From positions 62,001-126,000 of the forward strand of contig NWBO01000151.1 of the NCBI GenBank assembly GCA_002633275.1: a stretch of 64,000 nt of DNA, in the 5' to 3' direction. The notes beneath the pieces were generated by a model, which was not told the DNA's origin, made no database searches, and saw only the letters and a list, made by a program, of their open reading frames with translations. The translations under genes and the position numbers were made by a program. This DNA comes from Bacteroidales bacterium Phil12 (lineage in GTDB: Bacteria > Bacteroidota > Bacteroidia > Bacteroidales > P3). Shown here piece by piece: positions 1-8,695 of this stretch (its first letter is position 1; every line of letters starts with the position of its first letter).

Positions 1-1
1 C

Positions 2-1237
2 GATAACAAAAATCTTAATCGAACCAAAGAAGAATTTCAAGAAAATATTGACGACAAAGAAGACTCTCCACAAACAAAAGAGCCTATCTTTGCTCCTCTT
101 AAAAAGAAAGATGTGCATAAAAATCTCTTGGAAGACCAGACTTTCTTTGTCAATGAACAATATATTCACCCATACTTTGAAGACGATCCCACACTTGGTC
201 TTTGCAAAAAAAATTACAAAGAGCCGCTAACCTTGATGCACGGAACTTCCAAGACTCCCAAATCCTACCAAACCATATCAAAGCAAGACCTTAATTCAAG
301 CGAAAAACTTCATGTCACCAATTGGATGGAAAATGTTAAACCTCCTTCGTCGCAAGGTTATTTCGATTATGTGGAAGTCAGATTCAAGAACTCTCACAAA
401 GACTTCTATCAAATTCCCGAAGGCTTAGAGATTACCGAAGGCGATGTTGTAGCCGTTGAAGGTACGCCCGGACATGATATAGGCATTGTTTCGCAAACAG
501 GTGAGTTATGCAGAATCCAAATGAAAAAGAAAAAAGGATTCAATATCGACAATGTGAAAAAACTTTACCGAAGAGCCAATGCGTCTGACATTGAAAAATG
601 GCTTGAAGTTATGGCAAAAGAAGACCAAACATTGTTCGACACACGCAAATTCGTAATGGAAGACAATCTTAGCATGAAAATCAACGATGTTGAGTTTCAA
701 GGAGACGGCACAAAGGCAATATTCTATTATACTGCCGATGATAGAGTGGATTTTCGTTTGCTTATAAAACAATTGGCAGCCGCTTTCCATATCAAAATCG
801 AGATGAAACAAATAGGTGCTCGCCAAGAAGCTGGAAGATTGGGCGGTATAGGTACTTGCGGTAGGGAAATATGTTGTTCGACCTGGTTAAACAATTTCAC
901 TTCCGTGGGAACATCGGTTGCAAAAGCCCAACAATTATTCCCAAATCCACTGAAATTGGCAGGTCAATGCGGAAAACTTAAATGTTGTTTGAATTACGAA
1001 TACGATGTATATCAAGACGCATTGAAAGACTTTCCTCCTATCGGCGTTGATATTGAGACAAAAAAAGGTAAAGCGATATACCGAAAGAGTGATATATTGA
1101 AAAAAATCTTGTGGTATTCATACAAGGATTCTTCCGAGTTTATTCCAATAAGTGCCGATAATGTAAAAAAAATTCTTGCTATGAACAGAAACAAAAAGTA
1201 CATAGAAGACTTGGAATCATTCAAAGCCGAAATATAA
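2..1237 (+). CDS. ricT: PSP1-domain protein RicT, 5' end outside window
   Basis: The reading frame is open from base 2, so the true start lies upstream of the window; an internal GTG at 113 is not a convincing start. The protein carries the PSP1 core, beginning near base 350 with FDYVEVRFKNSHKDFY and continuing through GDVVAVEGTPGHDIGIVS. It has the clustered cysteines of RicT-type proteins: TCGREICCSTW at about bases 852-885 and QCGKLKCCLNY at about 964-997. In Bacillus, RicT works with RicA and RicF as an Fe-S-containing complex affecting RNA maturation; in Bacteroidota its role is less clear. The acidic, lysine-rich N-terminal part is lineage-specific. It is followed by gldH and a class A PBP, an order I associate with Bacteroidales. 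Family assignment is firm, function is inferred. Confidence 0.9.
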   Translation, partial: DNKNLNRTKEEFQENIDDKEDSPQTKEPIFAPLKKKDVHKNLLEDQTFFVNEQYIHPYFEDDPTLGLCKKNYKEPLTLMHGTSKTPKSYQTISKQDLNSSEKLHVTNWMENVKPPSSQGYFDYVEVRFKNSHKDFYQIPEGLEITEGDVVAVEGTPGHDIGIVSQTGELCRIQMKKKKGFNIDNVKKLYRRANASDIEKWLEVMAKEDQTLFDTRKFVMEDNLSMKINDVEFQGDGTKAIFYYTADDRVDFRLLIKQLAAAFHIKIEMKQIGARQEAGRLGGIGTCGREICCSTWLNNFTSVGTSVAKAQQLFPNPLKLAGQCGKLKCCLNYEYDVYQDALKDFPPIGVDIETKKGKAIYRKSDILKKILWYSYKDSSEFIPISADNVKKILAMNRNKKYIEDLESFKAEI

Positions 1238-1238
1238 T

Positions 1239-1385
1239 ATGTTTAACCGCTAAAATAATAAGTGGTATTAAAAACTTAGTGTGTGATATTAGTAAATTAG
1301 TGTTAAACATCAGTAAAATAATATCAGTGATTAATAAAATAATATGTGAGATTAATTTTCTGATATGTGGAATTAAAAACGTGAT
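1239..1385 (+). repeat. 21-bp phased intergenic array A (7 units)
   Basis: Seven consecutive units of exactly 21 bp fill the space between the ricT stop codon (ends 1237) and the gldH start (1393). Units begin with words such as GTTTAACCGC, GTGTGATATTAG, GTTAAACATCAG, ATCAGTGATTA, ATGTGAGATTA and ATGTGGAATTA, and most end in an A/T tail such as TAAAATAAT or AAATTAGT. The sequence is degenerate but the register does not slip. Because 21 is a multiple of three, it translates as a heptapeptide pattern and produces spurious small ORFs on the minus strand. Confidence 0.85.
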
Positions 1386-1392
1386 ATAAGAT

Positions 1393-1875
1393 ATGAAATT
1401 TTTGACTAAAATATTATTGACAATTACCATTGCGTTTAGTTTATCTTCTTGCAATAGTGATGTTCTTTTTGATAAAAGCCGAAAAGTTGATAGTAAGGGG
1501 TGGAATATGAATGATAAAAAGGAATTTGACTTGGAAGTCTCTCAAAGCGATGCCTTGTATTCTTATCGTTTTGCAATCAATTTACGTAATACCACCGACT
1601 ATAAATACAACAATATTTTCTTTTTCGTAACAACTATCTACCCAGACGGCAACATAACCAAGCAAGATACGGTTGAATGTATCCTTATGAATGTCGATGG
1701 CACGTGGAAAGGGAAAGGCAATTCCAATGTAAAAGACAATAGATTTTGGTTCGCCAAAAACGTTAAGTTTCCACAAAAAGGCAAATATACTTTCAAGATA
1801 ACGCAAGCAACCAAAGATACCATTTTGAGCGGTATTAAAGATGTGGGATTGCATATTGAAAAGCAGCCGCTTTAA
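1393..1875 (+). CDS. gldH: GldH family gliding-motility/T9SS-associated lipoprotein
   Basis: A 160-residue exported lipoprotein. The N-terminus is a lipoprotein signal peptide ending in a lipobox FSLSSC with the lipidated cysteine at residue 20. The body contains FAINLRNTTDYKYNNIFFFV and a following YPDGN segment, which match the compact beta-sandwich pattern of GldH. GldH is required for gliding in Flavobacterium and is conserved in many non-gliding Bacteroidota; its exact role is not settled. It lies between ricT and a class A PBP, which supports the call. The start is the ATG placed directly before the hydrophobic segment. No promoter is obvious and the spacer from ricT is entirely repeat array A, so co-transcription with ricT is possible. 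Confidence 0.85.
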   Translation: MKFLTKILLTITIAFSLSSCNSDVLFDKSRKVDSKGWNMNDKKEFDLEVSQSDALYSYRFAINLRNTTDYKYNNIFFFVTTIYPDGNITKQDTVECILMNVDGTWKGKGNSNVKDNRFWFAKNVKFPQKGKYTFKITQATKDTILSGIKDVGLHIEKQPL

Positions 1876-1921
1876 CAAAAATTTTATTTAGAATTGTAAT
1901 AATTATTAAACGTCAATAATT

Positions 1922-4213
1922 ATGGCACAATATAGAGAAACGCAAAAGCCGAAAACAAAACAGAACAAAACCGATTTTAGCAAATACATAAAATATATGT
2001 GGATTGGCTACGGGGCAACACTCGGGGTTATAGCATTGTTTTTTGTTTTTTTATCGGCAGGTTGGTTGGGCTTTATGCCGTCGTTTGAACAATTGGAAAA
2101 TCCCGAAAGCAATCTTGCAAGCGAAGTGCTCGCGGACGACGGACAATTACTTGGATACATAGGTATTCAAAATAGAACCAATGTTGATTACAAAGATTTA
2201 CCCGAATCGTTGATAAACGCTTTGAAAGCAACGGAAGACGTTCGTTTTGAAAAACACAGCGGCATAGATTCTCGAAGTTTGTTTCGTGTATTATTCAAAA
2301 CAGTTTTAGGTGGCAGACACTCGGGAGGCGGTAGTACAATAACGCAACAATTAGCCAAAAATCTTTTTCCGAGAGAAAGCAAAAACAAATTCGCCGTTGC
2401 GTACTACAAACTGAAAGAATGGGTTGTTGCCGTCAAACTTGAACGTCATTATTCCAAACAAGAGATAATGGCTCTTTACTTGAATACAGTTGATTTCGGT
2501 TCTAACTCTTTTGGCATCAAAACCGCAAGTTTCACTTTCTTTGGCAAGACTCCGCAGGAACTTACCCTTCCGGAATCGGCTGTACTTGTAGGTCTGTTAA
2601 AGGCACCCACTACATACAACCCTGTTAGAAGAAAGGAACGTAGCACCGAAAGAAGAAACACTGTTCTTGCCCAAATGAAAAAATACGACTTCATTGACGA
2701 AGACACATATCAAAAAGCAATAAACACTCCGATTGTTACTCATTACAATCCGCCTTCACAAGACGAAGGTATTGCAACTTATTTTCGTGAGAAAGTTCGT
2801 CAATTTATGAATAAATGGTGCAAGGAACATTACAAACAAAACGGTGAGCCTTACGATGTTTATAAAGACGGCCTTAGAATATATACAACCGTTAATTACG
2901 ATATGCAAAAGAATGCCGAAGATGCGGTAAAAGAGCATTTTACCGAATTACAGAAAGCCTTCTTCGCTCAAACCAAGGGCAGAAAGTCCGGTCCATTTAC
3001 CGGTATCTCACAAGACAATATCGACAAGTATTACAACCAATCAATGCTTACTTCCGAGCGTTATCGCAAACTGCGTGAGGACGGCGCAAGTGAAAAACAA
3101 ATCAAGGAGGACTTTAATACTCCGACCGAAATGACTGTTTTTTCATGGAATGGTGATATCGATACGATGATGTCTCCAATGGATTCGATAAAATACTACA
3201 AATACTTCCTTAACACCGGAATGGTATCGATTGAGCCGCAAACCGGACACGTCAAAGTATATGTCGGCGGCATAAATTACAAGTATTTCAAATTCGATTA
3301 CGCACAACTCGGACGCAGACAGATAGGCTCTACTTTCAAACCATTTGTCTATGCTGCCGCTATGCGTGATTCCGATTTGAAACCTTGTTTTGAAATAGAG
3401 AATGTACCTGTTACTTTTCCTGAGTTTGACAATTGGACACCGAAAAACTCAAACCATGCAAGGGAGAATGAATCCGTGAATTTGAAATGGGCATTGGCAA
3501 ACTCGGTCAATTACATCTCGGCAGCCTTGATGAAAGACTACACCACACCTCAAAGCGTTATCAATCTTGTTCGTGCAATGGGCATAAAAAACCCTATACA
3601 ACCTGTACCGAGTATATGTCTTGGAACGCCGGATTTAACTGTTTGGGAAATGGCAGCCGCTATGGCGACATTCGTCAATCAAGGCGTTCATAAAGAACCT
3701 ATATTCATAACAAAGATAACCGATAACAAAGGAATGGTATTGGAAACCTTTACCTCAAAGTCCAACACCGCATTAGACGAAAAGACTTCTTATTTGGTTG
3801 TGGATTTAATGAAAGGCGTTGTCGATGGCGGAACGGGTTCGCGATTAAGATATAAATACGGCGTACGCTCAACAATTGCCGGTAAGACGGGTACAACGGA
3901 TAACAATTCCGATGGTTGGTTTATCGGACTAAATCCTAAACTTGCTACTGCTGTCTGGGTCGGAGGCGAATACAGAAGTATTCACTTCAACACTATGGCT
4001 TGGGGACAAGGTGCGGCTATGGCGTTGCCTATCTACGGATACTTTATGAAACGCTGCGAACAAAATCCTCATTTAGGCTTCTATCAAGGCGGTTTCGCCC
4101 GTCCGAACAATATGGAAGCGTATTACGATTGCAGTGCATGGTCGCCTGAATCGGACAGTACCGCTGCGGACACTATTGTTGTGTCTTCCAACGAATACAA
4201 TCAAGGCTGGTAG
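1922..4213 (+). CDS. Class A penicillin-binding protein (PBP1A type)
   Basis: A 763-residue bifunctional peptidoglycan synthase, polymerising lipid II and cross-linking peptides on the periplasmic side of the inner membrane. One transmembrane helix spans about residues 26-47. The glycosyltransferase (GT51) domain follows, with the catalytic Glu in ATEDVRFEKH (E105) and GGGSTITQQLAKNLF at 135-149. The transpeptidase domain has all three active-site motifs: STFK with nucleophile S470, SVN at 528-530 and KTG at 655-657. Length is normal for the family. It starts 46 bp after gldH and is likely in the same transcript. The C-terminus is a short Ser/Asp-rich tail. No missing catalytic residue was seen. 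Confidence 0.95.
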   Translation: MAQYRETQKPKTKQNKTDFSKYIKYMWIGYGATLGVIALFFVFLSAGWLGFMPSFEQLENPESNLASEVLADDGQLLGYIGIQNRTNVDYKDLPESLINALKATEDVRFEKHSGIDSRSLFRVLFKTVLGGRHSGGGSTITQQLAKNLFPRESKNKFAVAYYKLKEWVVAVKLERHYSKQEIMALYLNTVDFGSNSFGIKTASFTFFGKTPQELTLPESAVLVGLLKAPTTYNPVRRKERSTERRNTVLAQMKKYDFIDEDTYQKAINTPIVTHYNPPSQDEGIATYFREKVRQFMNKWCKEHYKQNGEPYDVYKDGLRIYTTVNYDMQKNAEDAVKEHFTELQKAFFAQTKGRKSGPFTGISQDNIDKYYNQSMLTSERYRKLREDGASEKQIKEDFNTPTEMTVFSWNGDIDTMMSPMDSIKYYKYFLNTGMVSIEPQTGHVKVYVGGINYKYFKFDYAQLGRRQIGSTFKPFVYAAAMRDSDLKPCFEIENVPVTFPEFDNWTPKNSNHARENESVNLKWALANSVNYISAALMKDYTTPQSVINLVRAMGIKNPIQPVPSICLGTPDLTVWEMAAAMATFVNQGVHKEPIFITKITDNKGMVLETFTSKSNTALDEKTSYLVVDLMKGVVDGGTGSRLRYKYGVRSTIAGKTGTTDNNSDGWFIGLNPKLATAVWVGGEYRSIHFNTMAWGQGAAMALPIYGYFMKRCEQNPHLGFYQGGFARPNNMEAYYDCSAWSPESDSTAADTIVVSSNEYNQGW

Positions 4214-4268
4214 TCTTTCAAACAAATTATTTTATAATAATAAAAACATAAACATAACCGCAAAAAAT

Positions 4269-5168
4269 ATGGAAAATTCAAATAGTTTCTTGGCAGACGG
4301 CATACAATATATTATAATGCTTTCAAACAACGTAAAGGTAGGCGGTACGGATAAAAACATCCAAATTGTAAATATCCCGTCTTCCATAGAATACGAAAAC
4401 AAACGATATACCGTAACATCCATAGGCAGCAACGCTTTTGAAGGCTTTGAAAACCTGACCTCTGTTGTGATACCCGACAGCGTAACTATTATTGAAGAGC
4501 GTGCATTTCGCAATTGCGAAAACCTCTCATCGGTTGAAATATCCAAAAACATAACACACTTAAAAGAAAGAGCTTTTGCCGGCTGTAAAAAACTCTCATC
4601 AATCGCAATACCAATGGGTGTAAAGTTTATAGGCGATTGCGCTTTTGCCAGTTGTGAATGTCTTACAGCTGTTGAAATTCCACAAAGTGTAACATATATG
4701 GGAGATTGTGCTTTTGCATATTGTAGAAATTTACAAACGGTTGTAATAAATGACGGCATAACAGCCATTAATGATTGCGTATTTGCCTACTGCGAAAAAC
4801 TGACCTCCATTACAATACCGCAAAGCGTAACCACTATCGGCACCGTTGCCTTTGAAGATTGCAAAAATTTGGCTTCTCTAACCATACCCGACGGCATAAT
4901 ATCCATAGGCAAACGTACTTTTGCATATTGCAAGGCTTTGAAATCATTGACCCTACCAAAAAGCGTAACGCATATAGGCAAAGGCTTCGCACATTGCAGC
5001 GGATTACAAGAAATTATCGCACTTGGAGACCAACCACCTGCCTTAGATGAGGACGCATTTGAAGGAATAACGATGGAAAACTCTGTATTGACTGTTAAAT
5101 GCAAAAACATAGAAACATACAAAAACTCTACATGGAACAGCAGTGCAATAATTTTGGAAACATTATAA
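4269..5168 (+). CDS. BspA-like leucine-rich repeat protein (LRR_5)
   Basis: A 299-residue protein made mostly of BspA/Treponema-type leucine-rich repeats of about 23 residues, each following the pattern LTSVVIPDSVTIIEERAFRNC, with about nine copies between residues 50 and 265. Repeats of this type form a curved solenoid used for protein binding. I start it at the ATG at 4269, in an A-rich context; an earlier in-frame ATG at 4134 lies inside the PBP gene. Unlike most BspA relatives there is no visible signal peptide and no T9SS sorting domain, so it appears cytoplasmic unless exported another way. It sits 55 bp after the PBP gene and is followed by a strong terminator hairpin. Confidence 0.85.
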   Translation: MENSNSFLADGIQYIIMLSNNVKVGGTDKNIQIVNIPSSIEYENKRYTVTSIGSNAFEGFENLTSVVIPDSVTIIEERAFRNCENLSSVEISKNITHLKERAFAGCKKLSSIAIPMGVKFIGDCAFASCECLTAVEIPQSVTYMGDCAFAYCRNLQTVVINDGITAINDCVFAYCEKLTSITIPQSVTTIGTVAFEDCKNLASLTIPDGIISIGKRTFAYCKALKSLTLPKSVTHIGKGFAHCSGLQEIIALGDQPPALDEDAFEGITMENSVLTVKCKNIETYKNSTWNSSAIILETL

Positions 5169-5217
5169 TCCGAAAAAAATCTCACTTGGCAAAAAACATC
5201 AAAACAATCATAATGCA

Positions 5218-5255
5218 AATAAGGTGTATGAATTACGATATTCATACACCTTATT
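5218..5255 (+). terminator. Intrinsic terminator hairpin after LRR gene
   Basis: Perfect 16-bp inverted repeat: AATAAGGTGTATGAAT at 5218-5233 and its complement at 5240-5255, with a 6-nt loop. It lies 50 bp after the LRR stop codon. It ends in TTATT rather than a long T run. Confidence 0.7.
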
Positions 5256-5304
5256 GTATCTATGTCAAATTTTAGTTTCGTCTGTATATCCGAATTACAT
5301 TTTT

Positions 5305-5519
5305 ATTTAACGTGAGTTCGACGAATTTAATTATCTGAAAATAGACAAACCATATGTCTTTCTAAAAATTGTGAAAACAATTTTCCAAGTAGTCGTAACA
5401 TTTGAACAAAATATAGAAGATATGAATCAACAACCATAGATATAGTTCATAGATTTGTATTTCCCCTATTTAATCACTTAATAATCTTTCGATTAAATTT
5501 CGTCTAACTCACGTTAAAT
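5305..5519. mobile_element. MITE-like element with terminal inverted repeats
   Basis: A 215-bp non-coding segment bounded by near-perfect inverted repeats. The left end (5305-5331) starts ATTTAACGTGAGTTCGACGA; the right end (5492-5519) is its complement with one substitution and one extra base. Internally there is a small hairpin AAAATTGT-GAAA-ACAATTTT at 5364-5383 and no ORF of note. I see no clear target-site duplication. The size, TIRs and absence of coding capacity suggest a miniature inverted-repeat transposable element. No transposase with these ends is in the window, so the family cannot be named. Confidence 0.5.
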
Positions 5520-5523
5520 TAAT

Positions 5524-5607
5524 ATTAAACATCAGTGAATTGGTATTTAACACTAATAAAATAATATTAAACATCAGTGAAATAATGTTTAACACTAATA
5601 AATTTAT
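5524..5607 (+). repeat. 21-bp phased intergenic array B (4 units)
   Basis: Four units of exactly 21 bp in a strict alternation: units 1 and 3 begin ATTAAACATCAGTGAA, units 2 and 4 begin with TTTAACACTAATAAA after A or G. It starts 5 bp after the MITE-like element and lies between converging genes. Confidence 0.85.
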
Positions 5608-5640
5608 TCTACCCTTTATTTTTTCAATGATAGAAACAAA

Positions 5641-5672
5641 AAAAGGAGCGTAACATATAATTACGTTCCTTT
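5641..5672 (-). terminator. Terminator for DUF4831 operon
   Basis: Inverted repeat AAAGGAGCGTAA / TTACGTTCCTTT with one mismatch and a short loop. On the minus strand it is followed by a T run, and it lies about 30 bp beyond the stop codon of the minus-strand gene at 5704. Confidence 0.65.
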
Positions 5673-5703
5673 ATGTATTCAATCTTCGCTTATCTAAAAA
5701 AAA

Positions 5704-6813
5704 TTAACGCATTTCGCCCGTACGTTCATCAAAAATAATAGTTTGATTATGAGAAGTGGTGAAATTAACCGTGCCGTATTGCATAAGTTTAACAAGTTTT
5801 GAACACGATTGCATATCGACGCCCTGCAAAGTAACCTTTGCCATTTGCGGCGTGATATAATATATACCCACACCTTCCTTATCTATCTTTGCTTTTTGTT
5901 TTGATGACAATTGTTGGTCGGAAGCAAGTTTGGAGTTATCCTGCGTTGTCAAATAAGAATGAATGCGAGCATTAATTTTCACGCCTTCACCTTTCTCGTT
6001 CAAATCCATTAATCCGTTTGTCTCGGAAAACTTACATATCGGCACAAGCAAATCTTCCTCCAAAATAATAGGTTTATCGAAAGAAACGACAAATGTGTAT
6101 TTTTCCTCCGTTACGGTCTCTATTCCCGTAAATAAAGCAACGTATGAAGAAATAATCTCATCTAATTGTTTGTACATATAATCCACTGTCGTGTTCATAT
6201 ATGTTCCTTCCCAAGCACCCGAAAGCAATTCGATTTGTTTATCTCTTAAACGTTTGATTTCACTTACCGCTTTTTCGGGAGTAAGTTGCGGATATTTTAT
6301 AAGTAAATTCGACTCCATAAGACGTTTCTCGTATGTAGGGCGAACAGGTAAAGAAGCACTGTTTTCAATCATCGTCGGTGGCATAGGCTTGGAATGACGA
6401 TTGTTCCTATCAGTGTTTTTTTGCTGTTTATCCATCGCTTTTGTCGAAACAGTTTTCAATGTTCCGTAACTTGTTTTCTCAACATTGACCTTACCGTCCG
6501 TTTCCAAGAAATAACGCTGCTCGGTATCGGCAGATAACTTCTCTTTGATATTTGCACTAATCACACGATAAGATGTTAAGTTTTTAAGAGCGGTATTATC
6601 AATTCCGAGCAAATAAGCATTATCGGAATAAATACCTTTCGTTCTCGTTGTTTTTTCTACTTTGAACGTTACGACCAAATCAGTTTTCGGCAAATAATAA
6701 ACCTCCGTATTGACATTGTCTTTTGTCAAAGATTTGAATGATCTATACGTCTGTGCTACCAATGACACAGGTAATAACATCATCAAGCAAATGGCTACAT
6801 TTATTTTCTTCAT
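5704..6813 (-). CDS. DUF4831 family exported protein
   Basis: A 369-residue protein with an N-terminal signal peptide ending near LPVSLVAQ. The mature start contains TEVYYLPKTDLVVTFKVEK and later YLLGIDN, the pattern I know from the Bacteroidales DUF4831 family, whose function is unknown. No catalytic motif is apparent. It is followed by a terminator and preceded, 16 bp away, by the WG-repeat gene, so the two are probably co-transcribed and may work together in the envelope. A short basic, Asn/Ser-rich segment near residues 130-145 looks like a linker. Confidence 0.75.
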   Translation of the reverse strand: MKKINVAICLMMLLPVSLVAQTYRSFKSLTKDNVNTEVYYLPKTDLVVTFKVEKTTRTKGIYSDNAYLLGIDNTALKNLTSYRVISANIKEKLSADTEQRYFLETDGKVNVEKTSYGTLKTVSTKAMDKQQKNTDRNNRHSKPMPPTMIENSASLPVRPTYEKRLMESNLLIKYPQLTPEKAVSEIKRLRDKQIELLSGAWEGTYMNTTVDYMYKQLDEIISSYVALFTGIETVTEEKYTFVVSFDKPIILEEDLLVPICKFSETNGLMDLNEKGEGVKINARIHSYLTTQDNSKLASDQQLSSKQKAKIDKEGVGIYYITPQMAKVTLQGVDMQSCSKLVKLMQYGTVNFTTSHNQTIIFDERTGEMR

Positions 6814-6829
6814 ATCCGTTTGTTTTTTA

Positions 6830-8557
6830 TTATCTGTTTATCTTTACAAGGGTTTTCTTTCCTTGTTTATCTTCTACTATTATAAAATTCTTATTCATCT
6901 TACTTGACATTCCTAAAAAGGCGGCTGTGGTTGTTAAGTCTTTGTAATTATCGTCCAATATCGTTGCAATGATATTATAATCCGTATCGATTTGCAATAG
7001 TTTCTTGTTTTTGACAACATACGCCGCTCCGTTTTCAAAACTTGTGGCGTAATCGAAATATTGTTCGGTCAATTGGTCGTATGTATTGCTATTGTAGTAT
7101 GACCAACCTTTTTTTGTCTTTGCTATCAACACGCCGTTATGGTTAGAGCCGATAAGTGTGAATTTATCTTTCAATTCATTGCCGTCAAAATACAAACGCA
7201 CTCTTTCCTTTTTCACTTTATATTCAACATAATTAGCCATAGGCAATACATTATCCGTCTTCGGGAACTCCATTTGCTTGCCATTATCAAGTAAGACTAT
7301 GGATTTTTTCTTTCCTTCGTAAAAGACAATACATGTTTTCGCTTTTGAGGCACGTACTTTTTCGTACTCAAAAGGTATAACCTCATTGTTATTAATATCA
7401 ACCGCTCCCCATTTGTCTTTCTTCCTTACAATAAATGCTCCTTTGCTTTGAGCAAATACATCTAAATATTGCGGCTCAATCAACCAGCCTTTTTTAGATG
7501 AACGAATACCATAATTCAACATACTATCGGCAATATATATAAGTTCGCCACTGTTTTTCTTATAAGAAACAAAATCCTTTATATTACCATTAAGAATATC
7601 TATCGGCTTGTTATCGTTCGTAAGGATATATATCGTGTTGTCGTTTTTAGCCAAAAACAAAGTATCTTTATTTATCGTTGCCATTTTTATATCATCGTAT
7701 GCCGCAGGAATACATTCCTTATAATCGCTGCTGATAACACCTTTGCGGGAATTGTCGGTAAAAATATAATACTTATCGGAATTTAGCGGTTCAATATTTT
7801 GGTACAACGGGCTAAACAATTGGTTTCCCTTAGCATCGAACAAAGATTGCTTTCCGGTCTCGGTAAAAGCCTTGATATAGAATTTATCATTTGAGTTGAT
7901 AATAATCATATCGTTATATTGTGCAGGAGATTTCACTTCGCCTTTCGCGTCAATCAAGCCTATATAATCCATACCGTTTTTTTGAGATGTGTACGCATAA
8001 AGTTCTCCTGCGATAATTGTCTGTATTTGTCTGTACTTGTTTTGAGCCAAAATATTTCCTTGTGCGTCCATAATGCCGTAAGCCCCTTTACTTTTGAAAA
8101 CAACACAATTATCAGCCTTTGAAACTATCTCAACATCGCTGTCATTTATCTGCTTACCTTCTTTTGACAATAGTACAAGGTTCGCTCCGTTATAAACCAA
8201 CGCACTTCCGCTTTGATAAACGTTCAAAAGCGATTCATCAGCCATATTGTAAGGCGTCTCCAATGGATACGTAGCCAATGTTATCACATTACCGATAGTA
8301 TCTGCGAAACCTGCTTGGTTATTTTTGATAAACGTTATGATACCATCGCTTAAAATATCTATGGAATCGTAATAAAAGTCGAGTATCTGCGTGGAATTTT
8401 TCATAACACCCCACTTACCGTTTTGTTTAACGGCAAAAAAATCTCCCGACAACGGAGAAATAGCCTCACTGTTACTATATAATTTTTCAAATGTCGGCTG
8501 TCCAACCACATTAACCACATTTGCAAAAACTATCAAGGCAAAAACAATCTTTTTCAT
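6830..8557 (-). CDS. WG-repeat exported protein
   Basis: A 575-residue protein with a signal peptide (MKKIVFALIVFANVVNVVGQ). I start it at the ATG at 8557 because that places the signal peptide at the N-terminus; an upstream in-frame ATG at 8581 adds only eight residues. The body consists of WG beta-repeats, clearest as NGKWGVMKNSTQILDFYYDS near residue 45 and KDKWGAVDINNNEVIPFEYE near residue 385, with others more degenerate. WG repeats form beta-rich scaffolds of uncertain function. It is the upstream partner of the DUF4831 gene. No enzymatic motif was seen. Confidence 0.8.
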   Translation of the reverse strand: MKKIVFALIVFANVVNVVGQPTFEKLYSNSEAISPLSGDFFAVKQNGKWGVMKNSTQILDFYYDSIDILSDGIITFIKNNQAGFADTIGNVITLATYPLETPYNMADESLLNVYQSGSALVYNGANLVLLSKEGKQINDSDVEIVSKADNCVVFKSKGAYGIMDAQGNILAQNKYRQIQTIIAGELYAYTSQKNGMDYIGLIDAKGEVKSPAQYNDMIIINSNDKFYIKAFTETGKQSLFDAKGNQLFSPLYQNIEPLNSDKYYIFTDNSRKGVISSDYKECIPAAYDDIKMATINKDTLFLAKNDNTIYILTNDNKPIDILNGNIKDFVSYKKNSGELIYIADSMLNYGIRSSKKGWLIEPQYLDVFAQSKGAFIVRKKDKWGAVDINNNEVIPFEYEKVRASKAKTCIVFYEGKKKSIVLLDNGKQMEFPKTDNVLPMANYVEYKVKKERVRLYFDGNELKDKFTLIGSNHNGVLIAKTKKGWSYYNSNTYDQLTEQYFDYATSFENGAAYVVKNKKLLQIDTDYNIIATILDDNYKDLTTTAAFLGMSSKMNKNFIIVEDKQGKKTLVKINR

Positions 8558-8611
8558 TTTTATATTTTTTAGTCTTATCATTTATTTCTTCCCACTTATT
8601 ATTTTATCAGT

Positions 8612-8695
8612 GTTAAACATCAGTGAAATAATATCACACATTAATAAATCAGTGTTAAACACCGGTAAAATAATATCACACATTAATTTTCTAAA
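8612..8695 (+). repeat. 21-bp phased intergenic array C (4 units)
   Basis: Four exact 21-bp units alternating between GTTAAACAYCRGTRAAATA and a second type beginning ATCACACATTAAT. It fills the space between aguA and the WG gene, and the last unit overlaps the aguA stop codon (8691-8693). The consensus orientation is plus while both neighbours are on the minus strand. Confidence 0.85.
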
